Assembly (NCBI GenBank): GCA_016702645.1
Contig: JADJDP010000004.1
Coordinates: 1 to 64,000 of the forward strand
Reading direction: 5' to 3'
DNA from: Flavobacteriales bacterium
Lineage (GTDB): Bacteria; Bacteroidota; Bacteroidia; Flavobacteriales_F; PHOS-HE28
Length of the DNA: 64,000 nt
Shown: positions 16,087 to 24,393 of the stretch, in pieces
Numbering within the stretch: the stretch's first letter is position 1
How the letters are laid out: each line of letters begins with the position of its first letter
Notes under the pieces: model-generated
What the model was told of the DNA's origin: nothing
What the model saw: only the letters and a program-made list of their open reading frames with translations
Databases searched by the model: none
Program-made: the position numbers and the translations under genes

Positions 16087-16632
16087 GTGTCCACCGATAA
16101 ACAAGCGGCCTTCATGCAAGCCTACCAAGGCTGCCACGAGCCCTTCGTGCGCTATTGCTCGGCGCTGGCCTATGGCAAGATGGACGCGCAGGACCTCGTG
16201 CAGGACGTGTTGCTCAGCGCCTTCCAGCGCTTCGAGAAGATCGAGAAGAAGGACGAGCTGTTGCACTACCTGGTGCGCGCGGCACGGTACAGGGCCATCA
16301 GTGTTTGGCGTGTGCAACGGCGCAACGCGGACATCTGCGAGAAGCAGGTGGCGCGCTTGAAGGAGCGGGGTGCCACGGCCGAGATGCTGGTGGACGCACG
16401 CATTGTGTATGATGCCCTTCACAAGCTGCCCTCGGCACAGCGCGAGGCGCTCATCCTATTCGAGATCTCCGGCCTGAGCATGGCGGAGATAGCGGAGATC
16501 CAGAGTTGCTCCGAAGGATCGGTGAAGACCAGCGTGAGCAGGGGCCGGGCCAAGGTGCGATCGCTCCTGGACGGACGTGCGCGTTCCAGCGGTGCCGAAG
16601 TATTGAACGCCATGAAGACCCTATTGCTATGA
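16087..16632 (+). CDS. ECF-type RNA polymerase sigma factor
   Basis: This encodes a 181-aa protein with region 2 (AQDLVQDVLLSAFQRF, near 36-51) and region 4 with a helix-turn-helix (LPSAQREALILFEISGLSMA, then EGSVKTSVSRGRAK). The spacing and length fit extracytoplasmic-function sigma factors, which respond to signals relayed by a membrane partner. I take the GTG at 16087 as the start because it is the first in-frame start before the conserved region. The stop overlaps the next gene in an ATGA tetranucleotide, so the two are translationally coupled and the next product is the likely regulator. Confidence 0.9.
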   Translation: MSTDKQAAFMQAYQGCHEPFVRYCSALAYGKMDAQDLVQDVLLSAFQRFEKIEKKDELLHYLVRAARYRAISVWRVQRRNADICEKQVARLKERGATAEMLVDARIVYDALHKLPSAQREALILFEISGLSMAEIAEIQSCSEGSVKTSVSRGRAKVRSLLDGRARSSGAEVLNAMKTLLL

Positions 16633-18014
16633 ACCGGCCGGAAGAAATGGACAAGACCTTCGAGGTGCTGCGCGAGCTGCCCGTTGAAGTGACCGTTGAA
16701 CAGGTGGGCCGGATGGTGGCTGCGTTCACACTGGCAACGCCCGCCACATCCTGGCTCAGCAACATCAACCTCAATTCCATCCTCATGACATCCGCAGGAG
16801 CCACCATCATCGCCGGATCCATCTACCTCTTCGGCCCGAACGATCCCAAGCGATCGATCGCGGAGCTGCCTGTTGCGAACACGATCTCCGTTGAGTCCCC
16901 GAAGACGGAGGAGCCTGCGCCTGCGGTGAAAGTGGATCTCCCTTCACCGGTGGTGAACGAGGAAATTCCAGCACCGGTCCTGATCGAGGAAGATCCTGCG
17001 CCGCCGGTGAAGGAGGAAGAACCGATCATCGCGTTCTCAGGACCATTGTTGCCCGCACCCGCAAAACGTTCCATCACCATCGTCCCCTCGTCATCGGGTG
17101 GCTTCGCGCTCCAACCCTGTACGCTGGTCATGGACACCGCTTGGGAAGCATCGGCGAAGGAGCCGATCCGCAACGAAACATTGGAGCTACCACTGGCCGC
17201 GATCAGTGCTGGCCTCGTGCCGGGTTCCACCGACAGGGTGTTCGCGCTGGACGGCTTCACCGGGGTCCTCGTGAAAGGCGCCATGAACGTGGTGTTGGAA
17301 CAGGGAAAGTTCTCTGTGAAGGCGGAAGGGGACGCAGGCTTGGTGGCCGGACTGGAACTCACCCTGGAGGACGGGATGCTCGTGATCAACAGCGGCAGCA
17401 ACGAAGGCATCCAGGAATGTGGTTCCGGAAAAACGGTGACGGTGCACGTGAAGATGCCCACGCTGGAGCGCTTCAAGTTGATGGGTTCCGGGGATGTGCT
17501 GATCGAGGACTTCACCCACACGGGCGACCTGGACCTCCACCTGCAAGGTTCCGGTGACATCCACTTCGCAGCGCTGAAGGGGTATGGCACCATGACCATC
17601 GACTTGGACGGCTCCGGCGACATCCATGGCGAAGGAGTACAGGTAACGGGCAGGACGAAGGTCTCGCTGTCCGGCAGTGGCGATGTGCGCATCGCAGGGC
17701 GCACGGACGCGATCGAGGTGGACCTCGTTGGTTCGGGGGATGTGGATGCCGGCGGGCTGGAGACGCGCGAATGCGATGTGCAGGTGGTGGGCTCCGGCGA
17801 TGTGAACGTGAACTGCAGTGGATCCATGCGCGCACGCGCCATGGGCTCCGGCGAAGTGTACAATATCGGGAACGCGGGTGGGGAGGAACGAACGACCAGG
17901 GAAGCCGCAGCAACTGAGGGGTTGATGTCATTCTGCTTTTGTTCTTCCGATCCCACTTCGCGTACCCCGAATGCGAGAACGACCATTCTTCCGGGTGAGC
18001 ATGATGAACGCTGA
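16629..18014 (+). CDS. Membrane-anchored DUF2807 protein, candidate anti-sigma factor
   Basis: This encodes a 461-aa protein. The first 45 residues are cytosolic, with a short helical segment (MDKTFEVLRELPVEVTVEQV) of the size of anti-sigma domains. A transmembrane helix follows (about 49-68, SILMTSAGATIIAGSIYLFG). A Pro/Glu-rich stalk (about 85-150) leads to a DUF2807 or GIN beta-solenoid domain (about 204-414), in which GSGDV or GSGDI recurs roughly every 20 residues. The last 45 residues are unlike the rest and may be a frame-altered tail. The ATGA overlap with the sigma gene suggests this protein controls the sigma factor from the membrane; that is inference. Confidence 0.82.
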   Translation: MNRPEEMDKTFEVLRELPVEVTVEQVGRMVAAFTLATPATSWLSNINLNSILMTSAGATIIAGSIYLFGPNDPKRSIAELPVANTISVESPKTEEPAPAVKVDLPSPVVNEEIPAPVLIEEDPAPPVKEEEPIIAFSGPLLPAPAKRSITIVPSSSGGFALQPCTLVMDTAWEASAKEPIRNETLELPLAAISAGLVPGSTDRVFALDGFTGVLVKGAMNVVLEQGKFSVKAEGDAGLVAGLELTLEDGMLVINSGSNEGIQECGSGKTVTVHVKMPTLERFKLMGSGDVLIEDFTHTGDLDLHLQGSGDIHFAALKGYGTMTIDLDGSGDIHGEGVQVTGRTKVSLSGSGDVRIAGRTDAIEVDLVGSGDVDAGGLETRECDVQVVGSGDVNVNCSGSMRARAMGSGEVYNIGNAGGEERTTREAAATEGLMSFCFCSSDPTSRTPNARTTILPGEHDER

Positions 18015-18309
18015 ACGAGGAACGAGCGGCACGCGTGCGATGGACCACCATACCGTTCCGCGCGCTCGTCCTGTGACGGCGGTGAACAGGATCCTTTCCG
18101 CAGCGCGTGCAACGTTGTTGCTGTTGGTGCTCCTGTCCACCGCACCGGTGCAATGCGCGGTGCCCTTCGCCTCGGGCCATGCGGACGGGTCCTCTTCCAT
18201 GGTCCCCTTGTTCGTGATCATCCTGTTGGCCTATTGCGCGCGGCGGATCGCGGTCAGGGCGGTGATGAAAAGCGTTCCCGGCAATACGGCCGCTCCAGGC
18301 AGGCACTAG
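18001..18309 (+). CDS. Small two-helix membrane protein
   Basis: This is a 102-aa frame starting at one of two adjacent ATGs (18001, 18004), overlapping the end of the DUF2807 gene by 14 bases. Two hydrophobic stretches are visible (ATLLLLVLLSTAPVQCAV and MVPLFVIILLAYCARRIAV), so it would be a small integral membrane protein. I recognise no family. Position and overlap suggest it belongs to the sigma/DUF2807 operon, but it could also be a chance frame. Confidence 0.45.
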   Translation: MMNAERGTSGTRAMDHHTVPRARPVTAVNRILSAARATLLLLVLLSTAPVQCAVPFASGHADGSSSMVPLFVIILLAYCARRIAVRAVMKSVPGNTAAPGRH

Positions 18310-18327
18310 GTCCTTGTCACTGTTCGC

Positions 18328-18747
18328 TCAACTCCCTGTGTTCGCGATCTGCTGCATCTGATCGTCCAGCCACGCACGTGCCTCGGCTTCCTTGTCCGTA
18401 ACGAGGATGCGGCTCATCTGCGGGAAGTAGGAGAAATAGATCTTCAGCACCATCTCGATCATGTTCGCGCGCGCCACCACGGCGATGGCGAGCAGCGCAC
18501 CTTCCTTGCGGTCCGCGGCCAGGTGGTCCACGTTCATGGCTCCCAGTTCGAAATCGGCATCCTCCGGGATGATGCTGAGCATGGCGTACGGCGTGTTGCC
18601 CATGAGTTCGCGGCGTACCACCTGCACTTCGGCAACACCAGCGGAGGAGAGCATGCAGCCGGGCCGGTACTGTACCTCCAGGTAGTTCGGTCGAACACGC
18701 TTCAGGGTGGCGATGCTCGTTTGCCGTTCGCGTGGTTCAATGGTCAT
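18328..18747 (-). CDS. Conserved hypothetical cytosolic protein, SpoIIAA/STAS-like
   Basis: This encodes a 139-aa protein. I chose the ATG at 18747 because the longer frame upstream overlaps the cyclase stop and lacks conserved features. The alternating strands and helices (ILVTDKEAEARAWLDDQMQQ at the C-terminus) resemble the SpoIIAA/STAS-like small proteins common in Bacteroidota, where the C-terminal helix carries a similar EEARxWL pattern. No catalytic residues are evident. It follows the cyclase gene by 47 bases on the same strand and may share its transcript. Confidence 0.7.
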   Translation of the reverse strand: MTIEPRERQTSIATLKRVRPNYLEVQYRPGCMLSSAGVAEVQVVRRELMGNTPYAMLSIIPEDADFELGAMNVDHLAADRKEGALLAIAVVARANMIEMVLKIYFSYFPQMSRILVTDKEAEARAWLDDQMQQIANTGS

Positions 18748-18794
18748 GGCAGTGGGTGCATAACACCAAGATAGGTCACGGACGGACCCGTTGC

Positions 18795-20621
18795 TCACGT
18801 TGCACGCTCCACGTAGTACATCTCCATTTCCCCTTTGCCCTTCACCTGCACCATGCCGCGTGCGGTGAAGCGCAGTCCCTCCTCGCGCTTCACCTCTTCA
18901 TAGGTGCTCTCGCTGATGTTCACTCGCCCCGTTCCGCCGGTGCTCTCCATGCGCGCGGCGATGTTCACCGTATCGCCCCAGACGTCGTACTGGAACTTGG
19001 TATCGCCCACGATGCCCGCCACCACCGGCCCCGTGTGGATGCCTGCGCGCATGGTGAACGCAGGGCGACCGGTCGCGCTGCGCTCGATGGCGTGCTGTGC
19101 CATGTAGGCTTGCATGTCCAAGGCAGCGAGCACGGTGTCGCGCGCGCTGCTGGAGCGTGGGTCGGGCAATCCACCCGCGCACATGTACGCATCACCGATG
19201 GTCTTGATCTTCTCCAACCCGTAGCGGACAACGATGGCATCGAAGGCCTTGAAGCAGGTATCGATGGTGGCCACGAGTTCCTGCGCGCTCATGCGCTCGC
19301 TCTGCGGTGTGAAGTCCTCGAAATCGGTGAAGAGGATGGACACGTTGGCCACGTCGCGGGCCTTGGCCTCGCCGTAAAGTTTCAGTTCCTCGGCAATGGG
19401 TTTGGGTAGGATGTTGAGCAGGAGCTTGTCACTTCGCTGTCGCTCGAGTTCGATCGCATTGCGTGATCGGCGCATGTAGCGCAAGCGGCTCCACAACGCG
19501 GCAGCGAGCAGAAGGATGCCCACGGCGCTCACGAGGAAGAGGCGCTTCTCCAGCCGTTCGCGATCGATGCGTTGCTGGTAGGCGGCATCGGCGGTGCGCT
19601 TTTCCGCGGCACGCGCGATGCTGTCGGTCACCTGCTCCCGTTCGAAGTCGTAGAGCAGTTCGATGCGCATGAGCTCCTTGGCGCGTTGCTGTCCGAACAT
19701 GGAATCGCGCACGGCCATGTACCGTTGCAGCATGGATAGCGCGGGCGCATGCTGGCCAAGGGCCCTGTGCGCTTGGTACAGGCAATCGCAGGCTTTCTCC
19801 TGGATGGGCAGGCTCTGCAATGCATCGGCCATGCGCAGCCCCTTCCCGCACCAGCGGACCGCAGCGTTCGCATCACCGTCGTGCAGGTGGGAGAGCCCCA
19901 GGCTGATGGAGAAGCGTCCTTCAAGTGCGGGGTTGTCCAGGGGTTCGATCAGTTCCAGGCTGCGGTGCAGGTAATGGCGTGCGCTGTCCTGCTGTTGGAG
20001 CTTGTCGAAACAGGAACCCATGTGAGCATAGGTGAGCGCTACCCAGCTCGTCTTTCCTTCGGCAAGCCGCACCACCAATGCACGCCGGTAGAACAGCAGC
20101 GCACTGTCCGGGCGCCCACGGTCCTCCAGCAGTGCCCCGAAGTTGTTGTAGAGCTGTGCCTTTTGCGAGAGCGTACCGCTGCGTTCGCGTAGGACGAGGC
20201 TCTTGGTGTAGTAGTCCCATGCCTTCTGGTAGTTCTTGTCGTAGTGGTGGATCGATCCGATGTTGTTGTGGATCTCGGCGAGCAGGTCCTCATCAGCGCG
20301 CCCTTCGATCAAGCGCAGGCCCTCGTAGAAATCGTTCAACGCCTTGGTGTAGTCGCCTTGGAGCTGCATGACCACGCCGCGCCGCACGATGGCCCGCGCG
20401 AGTTGCACGGTGTCCTGCGCCTCCGCAGCGTGCTGCATGGCCTGTTGCACATGGCGGAAGGCCTCGTCGTATGCGCCAGCTTGTTGTGCGGAGGTGCAAC
20501 TGTCCATGCAAACGGCGTAGGCTGTCAGCGTATCCGCTTGCGCGCGCGATACGATGGGCAGCAGCGCCAGCGCCGCGCACGGCAGGATCAACGACCAGGA
20601 GTAGGTCCAACGCAAAGGCAT
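18795..20621 (-). CDS. TPR-containing membrane adenylate/guanylate cyclase
   Basis: This encodes a 608-aa protein with a signal peptide or N-terminal anchor (LILPCAALALLPIVSRA), about eight tetratricopeptide repeats in the periplasm (residues 30-330), one transmembrane helix (about 359-378), a short coiled linker (LERQRSDKLLLNILPKPIAE) and a class III cyclase domain (about 420-605). The cyclase has the metal Asp in LFTDFEDF and the second in GDAYMCAGG, the adenine-contacting Lys in KIKTIGDAY, and the transition-state Asn and Arg in DVWGDTVNIAARMES. Residues favour cAMP over cGMP. It likely senses peptides or proteins outside the inner membrane. It starts 34 bases after the beta-barrel gene upstream. 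Confidence 0.9.
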   Translation of the reverse strand: MPLRWTYSWSLILPCAALALLPIVSRAQADTLTAYAVCMDSCTSAQQAGAYDEAFRHVQQAMQHAAEAQDTVQLARAIVRRGVVMQLQGDYTKALNDFYEGLRLIEGRADEDLLAEIHNNIGSIHHYDKNYQKAWDYYTKSLVLRERSGTLSQKAQLYNNFGALLEDRGRPDSALLFYRRALVVRLAEGKTSWVALTYAHMGSCFDKLQQQDSARHYLHRSLELIEPLDNPALEGRFSISLGLSHLHDGDANAAVRWCGKGLRMADALQSLPIQEKACDCLYQAHRALGQHAPALSMLQRYMAVRDSMFGQQRAKELMRIELLYDFEREQVTDSIARAAEKRTADAAYQQRIDRERLEKRLFLVSAVGILLLAAALWSRLRYMRRSRNAIELERQRSDKLLLNILPKPIAEELKLYGEAKARDVANVSILFTDFEDFTPQSERMSAQELVATIDTCFKAFDAIVVRYGLEKIKTIGDAYMCAGGLPDPRSSSARDTVLAALDMQAYMAQHAIERSATGRPAFTMRAGIHTGPVVAGIVGDTKFQYDVWGDTVNIAARMESTGGTGRVNISESTYEEVKREEGLRFTARGMVQVKGKGEMEMYYVERAT

Positions 20622-20655
20622 CGCTGAAAGGTAACCGGCCCCTGGCAATGCCGGT

Positions 20656-21528
20656 TCAGGGCAGCTTGCTGTCCAGCCGCAGGCGGTAGGCGAGGAGGAT
20701 GCGCACGTACGGTGCATCGGCCACGGCGTGGTCCGCGTACCTGCGCAGGTGGCTCTCTTCGTTGGTGTAGAGGGGATCGCCCGGTCCGCCGAGCACTTGG
20801 CGGAAGAAGCACCAACCGGCTTCGGTACGCAACACGATGGTGCGCGTGATGTAGAGATCACCATATAGACCGAGCGGATTCTCGTTGATGCGACGGTAGT
20901 CCCCGTCGCGCACTCCGAAGCTGCTGGTGTATGCGCGGAAGGAGAGCCCCCAGTGGAACCAGGGCGCGCTCTTGCGCTCGATGTTCATGGAGCCGGGCAG
21001 CACGCCGTAGAGGTTCGTCTTCGCATCGAGGCGCCAATCCACGCCCACGAGCGGCATCACGAACCAGCCGAACGCATCGTGGTTGATGTACACCCCGGTG
21101 CGCAAGGTCAACGTGGGCTTGCACACGCGACTGGCGAGCAGAACACCGCCGTATTGGATGTCGCCGTGCCGCTGTTCGCCGAGCCAGTGATAACGCCCGA
21201 TCCCGGCAACGGCCAGTTTCCAGCGCTTTCCGAAAGGCGTTACGTAGGTGAGCGCCCCGCCCGCTCCTTGCATGCGTTCGTTCACATTACCATCGCTCAT
21301 CGGAGCGTACCGATCGCCCGCGGTAACGGTTCGCCATTGCACCCAATAGGGATCGATCACCAGCAGCTGGCCCACCGTATCCAATTGCAGCGGGAGGGTC
21401 GCACTGAACTCGGTGCGGTCGAGGTTCTCGCTCACCAGCACGTTCGCTCCCAACAGGTCGATCAGCGGCTGAGCGCACATACCCGCCGGAAGCAGGGACG
21501 ACCACGCGAAGAGCCATTGGCGCACCAT
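20656..21528 (-). CDS. Outer-membrane beta-barrel protein, DUF6268-like
   Basis: This encodes a 290-aa protein. The ATG at 21528 gives a signal peptide (VRQWLFAWSSLLPAGMCAQ). The rest is alternating amphipathic strands rich in aromatic residues at strand ends (WKLAVAGIGRYHWLG, FHWGLSFRAYTSSFG, RILLAYRLRL), typical of an outer-membrane barrel. The DUF6268 assignment is from memory of the pattern and not certain. It is 34 bases upstream of the cyclase gene and divergent from the TonB receptor, so it may be the outer-membrane component of a sensing unit. Confidence 0.7.
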   Translation of the reverse strand: MVRQWLFAWSSLLPAGMCAQPLIDLLGANVLVSENLDRTEFSATLPLQLDTVGQLLVIDPYWVQWRTVTAGDRYAPMSDGNVNERMQGAGGALTYVTPFGKRWKLAVAGIGRYHWLGEQRHGDIQYGGVLLASRVCKPTLTLRTGVYINHDAFGWFVMPLVGVDWRLDAKTNLYGVLPGSMNIERKSAPWFHWGLSFRAYTSSFGVRDGDYRRINENPLGLYGDLYITRTIVLRTEAGWCFFRQVLGGPGDPLYTNEESHLRRYADHAVADAPYVRILLAYRLRLDSKLP

Positions 21529-21638
21529 CACCCAAAGAAAGCAGAACGATCGGCCGGTCCACGCTTGTGAACACCCCGCCTTTGGATACTTCCACCACCG
21601 CACCCTGCGCCCGCTCCAAGGCCGGGTAAGTTCGCATC

Positions 21639-23957
21639 ATGGTGCGCGTGGTCGTGGTCCTTCTTGTGTTGCTCATCGCCCAAGCTTCCAGCGCGCAACT
21701 CACCTCCACGCTTTCGGGATCGGTGATCGATGCTTCTTCACTGCGAGCCCTTCAGGGTGCCGTCGTGGAGATCCCGCTCGCGGACACCTTGCTTATTGCT
21801 ACCACGGACGCGGACGGTGCGTACATGTTCGCTGCGGTGCCCACCGGCATCCATGCCGTGCGCGTGCGGCACGATGGCCATGAAGCTGCATTGGTTCCCG
21901 AGGTGTGGATCCGCGCGGGCAAATCCGAAGTGGTGGACGTGGCTTTGCGTTCTTCCGTGAAGCAGCTCGCTGAAGTGGCCGTGGAAGCGCGGGCCCCGCG
22001 AGCCATGTCCACGATAGGAACGCACGCGCTCACCGTGGAGCAAAGCCTGCGCTATCCGGCCACCTTCTTCGATCCTGCGCGCCTCGCCACCACGCGGCCT
22101 GGGGTTGCGGCCACCAACGACCAAGCGAACCACATGAGCATACGCGGCAATTCACCCGCGAGCAACGCTTATCTGTTGGAAGGTGCGGAGATCGTGAACC
22201 CCAACCACCTGAGCAATGCGGGAACCGCCAGCGATCTACCCGTGCTGAGCGGCGGTGGCGTGAGCATCCTGAGCGCGCAAATGCTCGGCACCTCGCAATT
22301 GCTCACCGGTGGTTCCAATGCGGCCTACGGCAATGCGTTGGGCGGTATCATGGACATGCGGTTGCGCAGAGGTGCGACCGATGGCCAGGCCTTCACGGTA
22401 CAAGCAGGCTTGCTGGGTATCGATCTCAGCACCGAAGGACCCTTCACGAAAGATGGGCGCGCCTCCTACCTCGTCAACTACCGGTACTCCACGCTCGGCT
22501 TGTTGAGCGCAATGGGTGTGGACCTGGGCGATGAGGCGATCACCTTCCAGGACCTTTCTTTCCATGTGTCCGTGCCGATAGCGCGGGGCTCGATCTCGCT
22601 CTTCGGTTTGGGTGGCACGAGCAGCAACATCTTCGAAGCGAAGGACAGCACCGAATGGGAGTACGACAAGGACAGCCAGAACATCGACTACACGGCGCAG
22701 GTAGGTGCGGCGGGTGGTACGTTGCGGCTCGCGCTAGGTAGGCAGGCGGTGTGGACCACCACTGCCGCGATCTCGGAGAACAACCAGTTGCGGGAAGCGG
22801 ACGGGATCAAGGCTCCTTCTTTCGATTTCCAGGAGCGGGATGAACTGAACGAGCGCAAACTCTCCTTGGTGAGCAACGTGCGGGGCCGTCGTGGTGCGCG
22901 CTTCACCTACGAGATCGGCGGGACCGCCATGGAGCGCACGGTGGTCAAGGACGTGCTGTTGGAGGAGATCACCGTGGGGTGGTTGGTGCGTCCCTTTGCG
23001 CGCGCCGGGTACGACCTCAACGATCGTGTGCATGCGGAGCTGGGCATTGCCTACGCGCACTATACCGCCAATGGGAACGCGGTGCCTGAGCCGAGGTTCT
23101 CGCTTCGCTGGGATGTGGGAAAGCACGCTGGGATCTCCTTTGCTGTGGGGCAGCGAAGCCAATTGCCCAACGTGCAGTCATTTTCCGTTGGTCCGCGCAA
23201 CAGCTTCTGGGACAACAGCAACATCGGTCCCGATCGAATGCAAGAGGTCGTGATCGCCTACGACCATGCGTTGCGCCCACGCTTGCTGTTGCATGTGGAG
23301 GCATACCACCAGCAACGCGATGACGTGGCCGTTGGCGACGCCACCTATTTCGTTCCACCGCTGAACGAGGATGGGAGCATGGCCAACGCGTGGGATGTTC
23401 CGCTTCTCATGGCTTTACGACCCGATGGCGAGGTCCGCAACAGCGGCTTGGAGATCTCCCTGGCGCACAACTTCCACAACGGTTGGTACTATCAGGCCAA
23501 TGGCACAGGGATGAGCGCCACGTACACCGACATCAATGGCGTGGAGCGCGGTGCGCGCTGGAACACCGGGGCGATCGGTAACCTGCTCATGGGTCGTGAA
23601 TTCGCCAAGCAGAAGGAGGACGCAACACGTACCTGGGGTGTGAACATGCGCGCGAACGTGACCGGCGGGCAGCGCCGTACCCCCATCGATGTGAACTGGA
23701 GCTTTATCACCGGCGGCACGGTTTACGATGCGGAAATACCGTTCAGCAAGATGTGGGGTACGTACTACCGCATCGATGTGCGCGTCTATTTGAAGCGGGA
23801 GCACCGAGGTCGAACCGGCATGTGGGCGCTGGACCTGCAGAACGCGACCAATGCACAGAACGCGGCATATCGCTACTACGATCGACGCCGGAACGAAGTA
23901 GTGACGAAGTACCAGCTCGGCTTGATCCCCAACTTGAGCTACCGCATTGAGTTCTGA
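21639..23957 (+). CDS. TonB-dependent receptor
   Basis: This encodes a 772-aa protein with a signal peptide (VVVVLLVLLIAQASSAQ), a carboxypeptidase-like regulatory domain (about 20-105, LSGSVIDASSLRALQGAVV to GIHAVRVRHDGHE), a plug domain (NHMSIRGNSPASNAYLLEG) and a 22-strand-type barrel ending in YRIEF, whose final Phe fits BAM recognition. Such receptors import ligands across the outer membrane with TonB energy. No SusD partner or TonB box is obvious, so the substrate is unknown. It is divergent from the beta-barrel gene at 21528. A TAAGTTCG box lies only five bases before the ATG. Confidence 0.92.
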   Translation: MVRVVVVLLVLLIAQASSAQLTSTLSGSVIDASSLRALQGAVVEIPLADTLLIATTDADGAYMFAAVPTGIHAVRVRHDGHEAALVPEVWIRAGKSEVVDVALRSSVKQLAEVAVEARAPRAMSTIGTHALTVEQSLRYPATFFDPARLATTRPGVAATNDQANHMSIRGNSPASNAYLLEGAEIVNPNHLSNAGTASDLPVLSGGGVSILSAQMLGTSQLLTGGSNAAYGNALGGIMDMRLRRGATDGQAFTVQAGLLGIDLSTEGPFTKDGRASYLVNYRYSTLGLLSAMGVDLGDEAITFQDLSFHVSVPIARGSISLFGLGGTSSNIFEAKDSTEWEYDKDSQNIDYTAQVGAAGGTLRLALGRQAVWTTTAAISENNQLREADGIKAPSFDFQERDELNERKLSLVSNVRGRRGARFTYEIGGTAMERTVVKDVLLEEITVGWLVRPFARAGYDLNDRVHAELGIAYAHYTANGNAVPEPRFSLRWDVGKHAGISFAVGQRSQLPNVQSFSVGPRNSFWDNSNIGPDRMQEVVIAYDHALRPRLLLHVEAYHQQRDDVAVGDATYFVPPLNEDGSMANAWDVPLLMALRPDGEVRNSGLEISLAHNFHNGWYYQANGTGMSATYTDINGVERGARWNTGAIGNLLMGREFAKQKEDATRTWGVNMRANVTGGQRRTPIDVNWSFITGGTVYDAEIPFSKMWGTYYRIDVRVYLKREHRGRTGMWALDLQNATNAQNAAYRYYDRRRNEVVTKYQLGLIPNLSYRIEF

Positions 23958-24006
23958 GCGTACGATGCACCATAGCGCCAAAGAGACGCAGAGAAACACA
24001 CCCACC

Positions 24007-24378
24007 ATGAAGAAGACACTGCTCATTCTCGCCGCCATCGCTTTCGCGGCCTTCGCCTACCTCAACCTCAACGACCCGGATCCACTGAGGTGGGTGCTCG
24101 CGTACGGCGCCACCGCCGTGCTCTTCGCGTTCGCGGCCTTCGGTCGTGCCGACCGGCGCATCATCGGGGCGCTCGCGGTCGCGCTCTTCATATGGATGTG
24201 CACCATGATCACGGGCATGGTCGATTGGTTCCAGCAGGGCATGCCTTCCATCACCAGCGAGATGCAGGCGCACGAACCGCATATCGAGGTGGTGCGCGAG
24301 TTCCTCGGCCTCCTCATCGCCGTGCTCGCTCTTGCAGGTCTCCACTTCGCCACTTCCCGCGCATCGCGGATGGGCTGA
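24007..24378 (+). CDS. TMEM220-family small membrane protein
   Basis: This encodes a 123-aa protein with four hydrophobic helices. The AYLNLNDPDPLRWVLAYG motif after the first helix is characteristic of the transmembrane 220 family, whose role is unknown. I chose the ATG at 24007 because the first helix (KKTLLILAAIAFAAFAYL) starts directly after it. It lies 50 bases after the TonB receptor and 15 before the transporter gene, all on the plus strand, so it may share a transcript with them. Confidence 0.85.
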   Translation: MKKTLLILAAIAFAAFAYLNLNDPDPLRWVLAYGATAVLFAFAAFGRADRRIIGALAVALFIWMCTMITGMVDWFQQGMPSITSEMQAHEPHIEVVREFLGLLIAVLALAGLHFATSRASRMG

Positions 24379-24393
24379 TCGGCACCGCCGACG

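Noticed and set aside
16823..18145. 440-codon minus-strand frame
   Set aside because: It is antisense to the DUF2807 gene; the SPEP repeats simply mirror the GSGD repeats.
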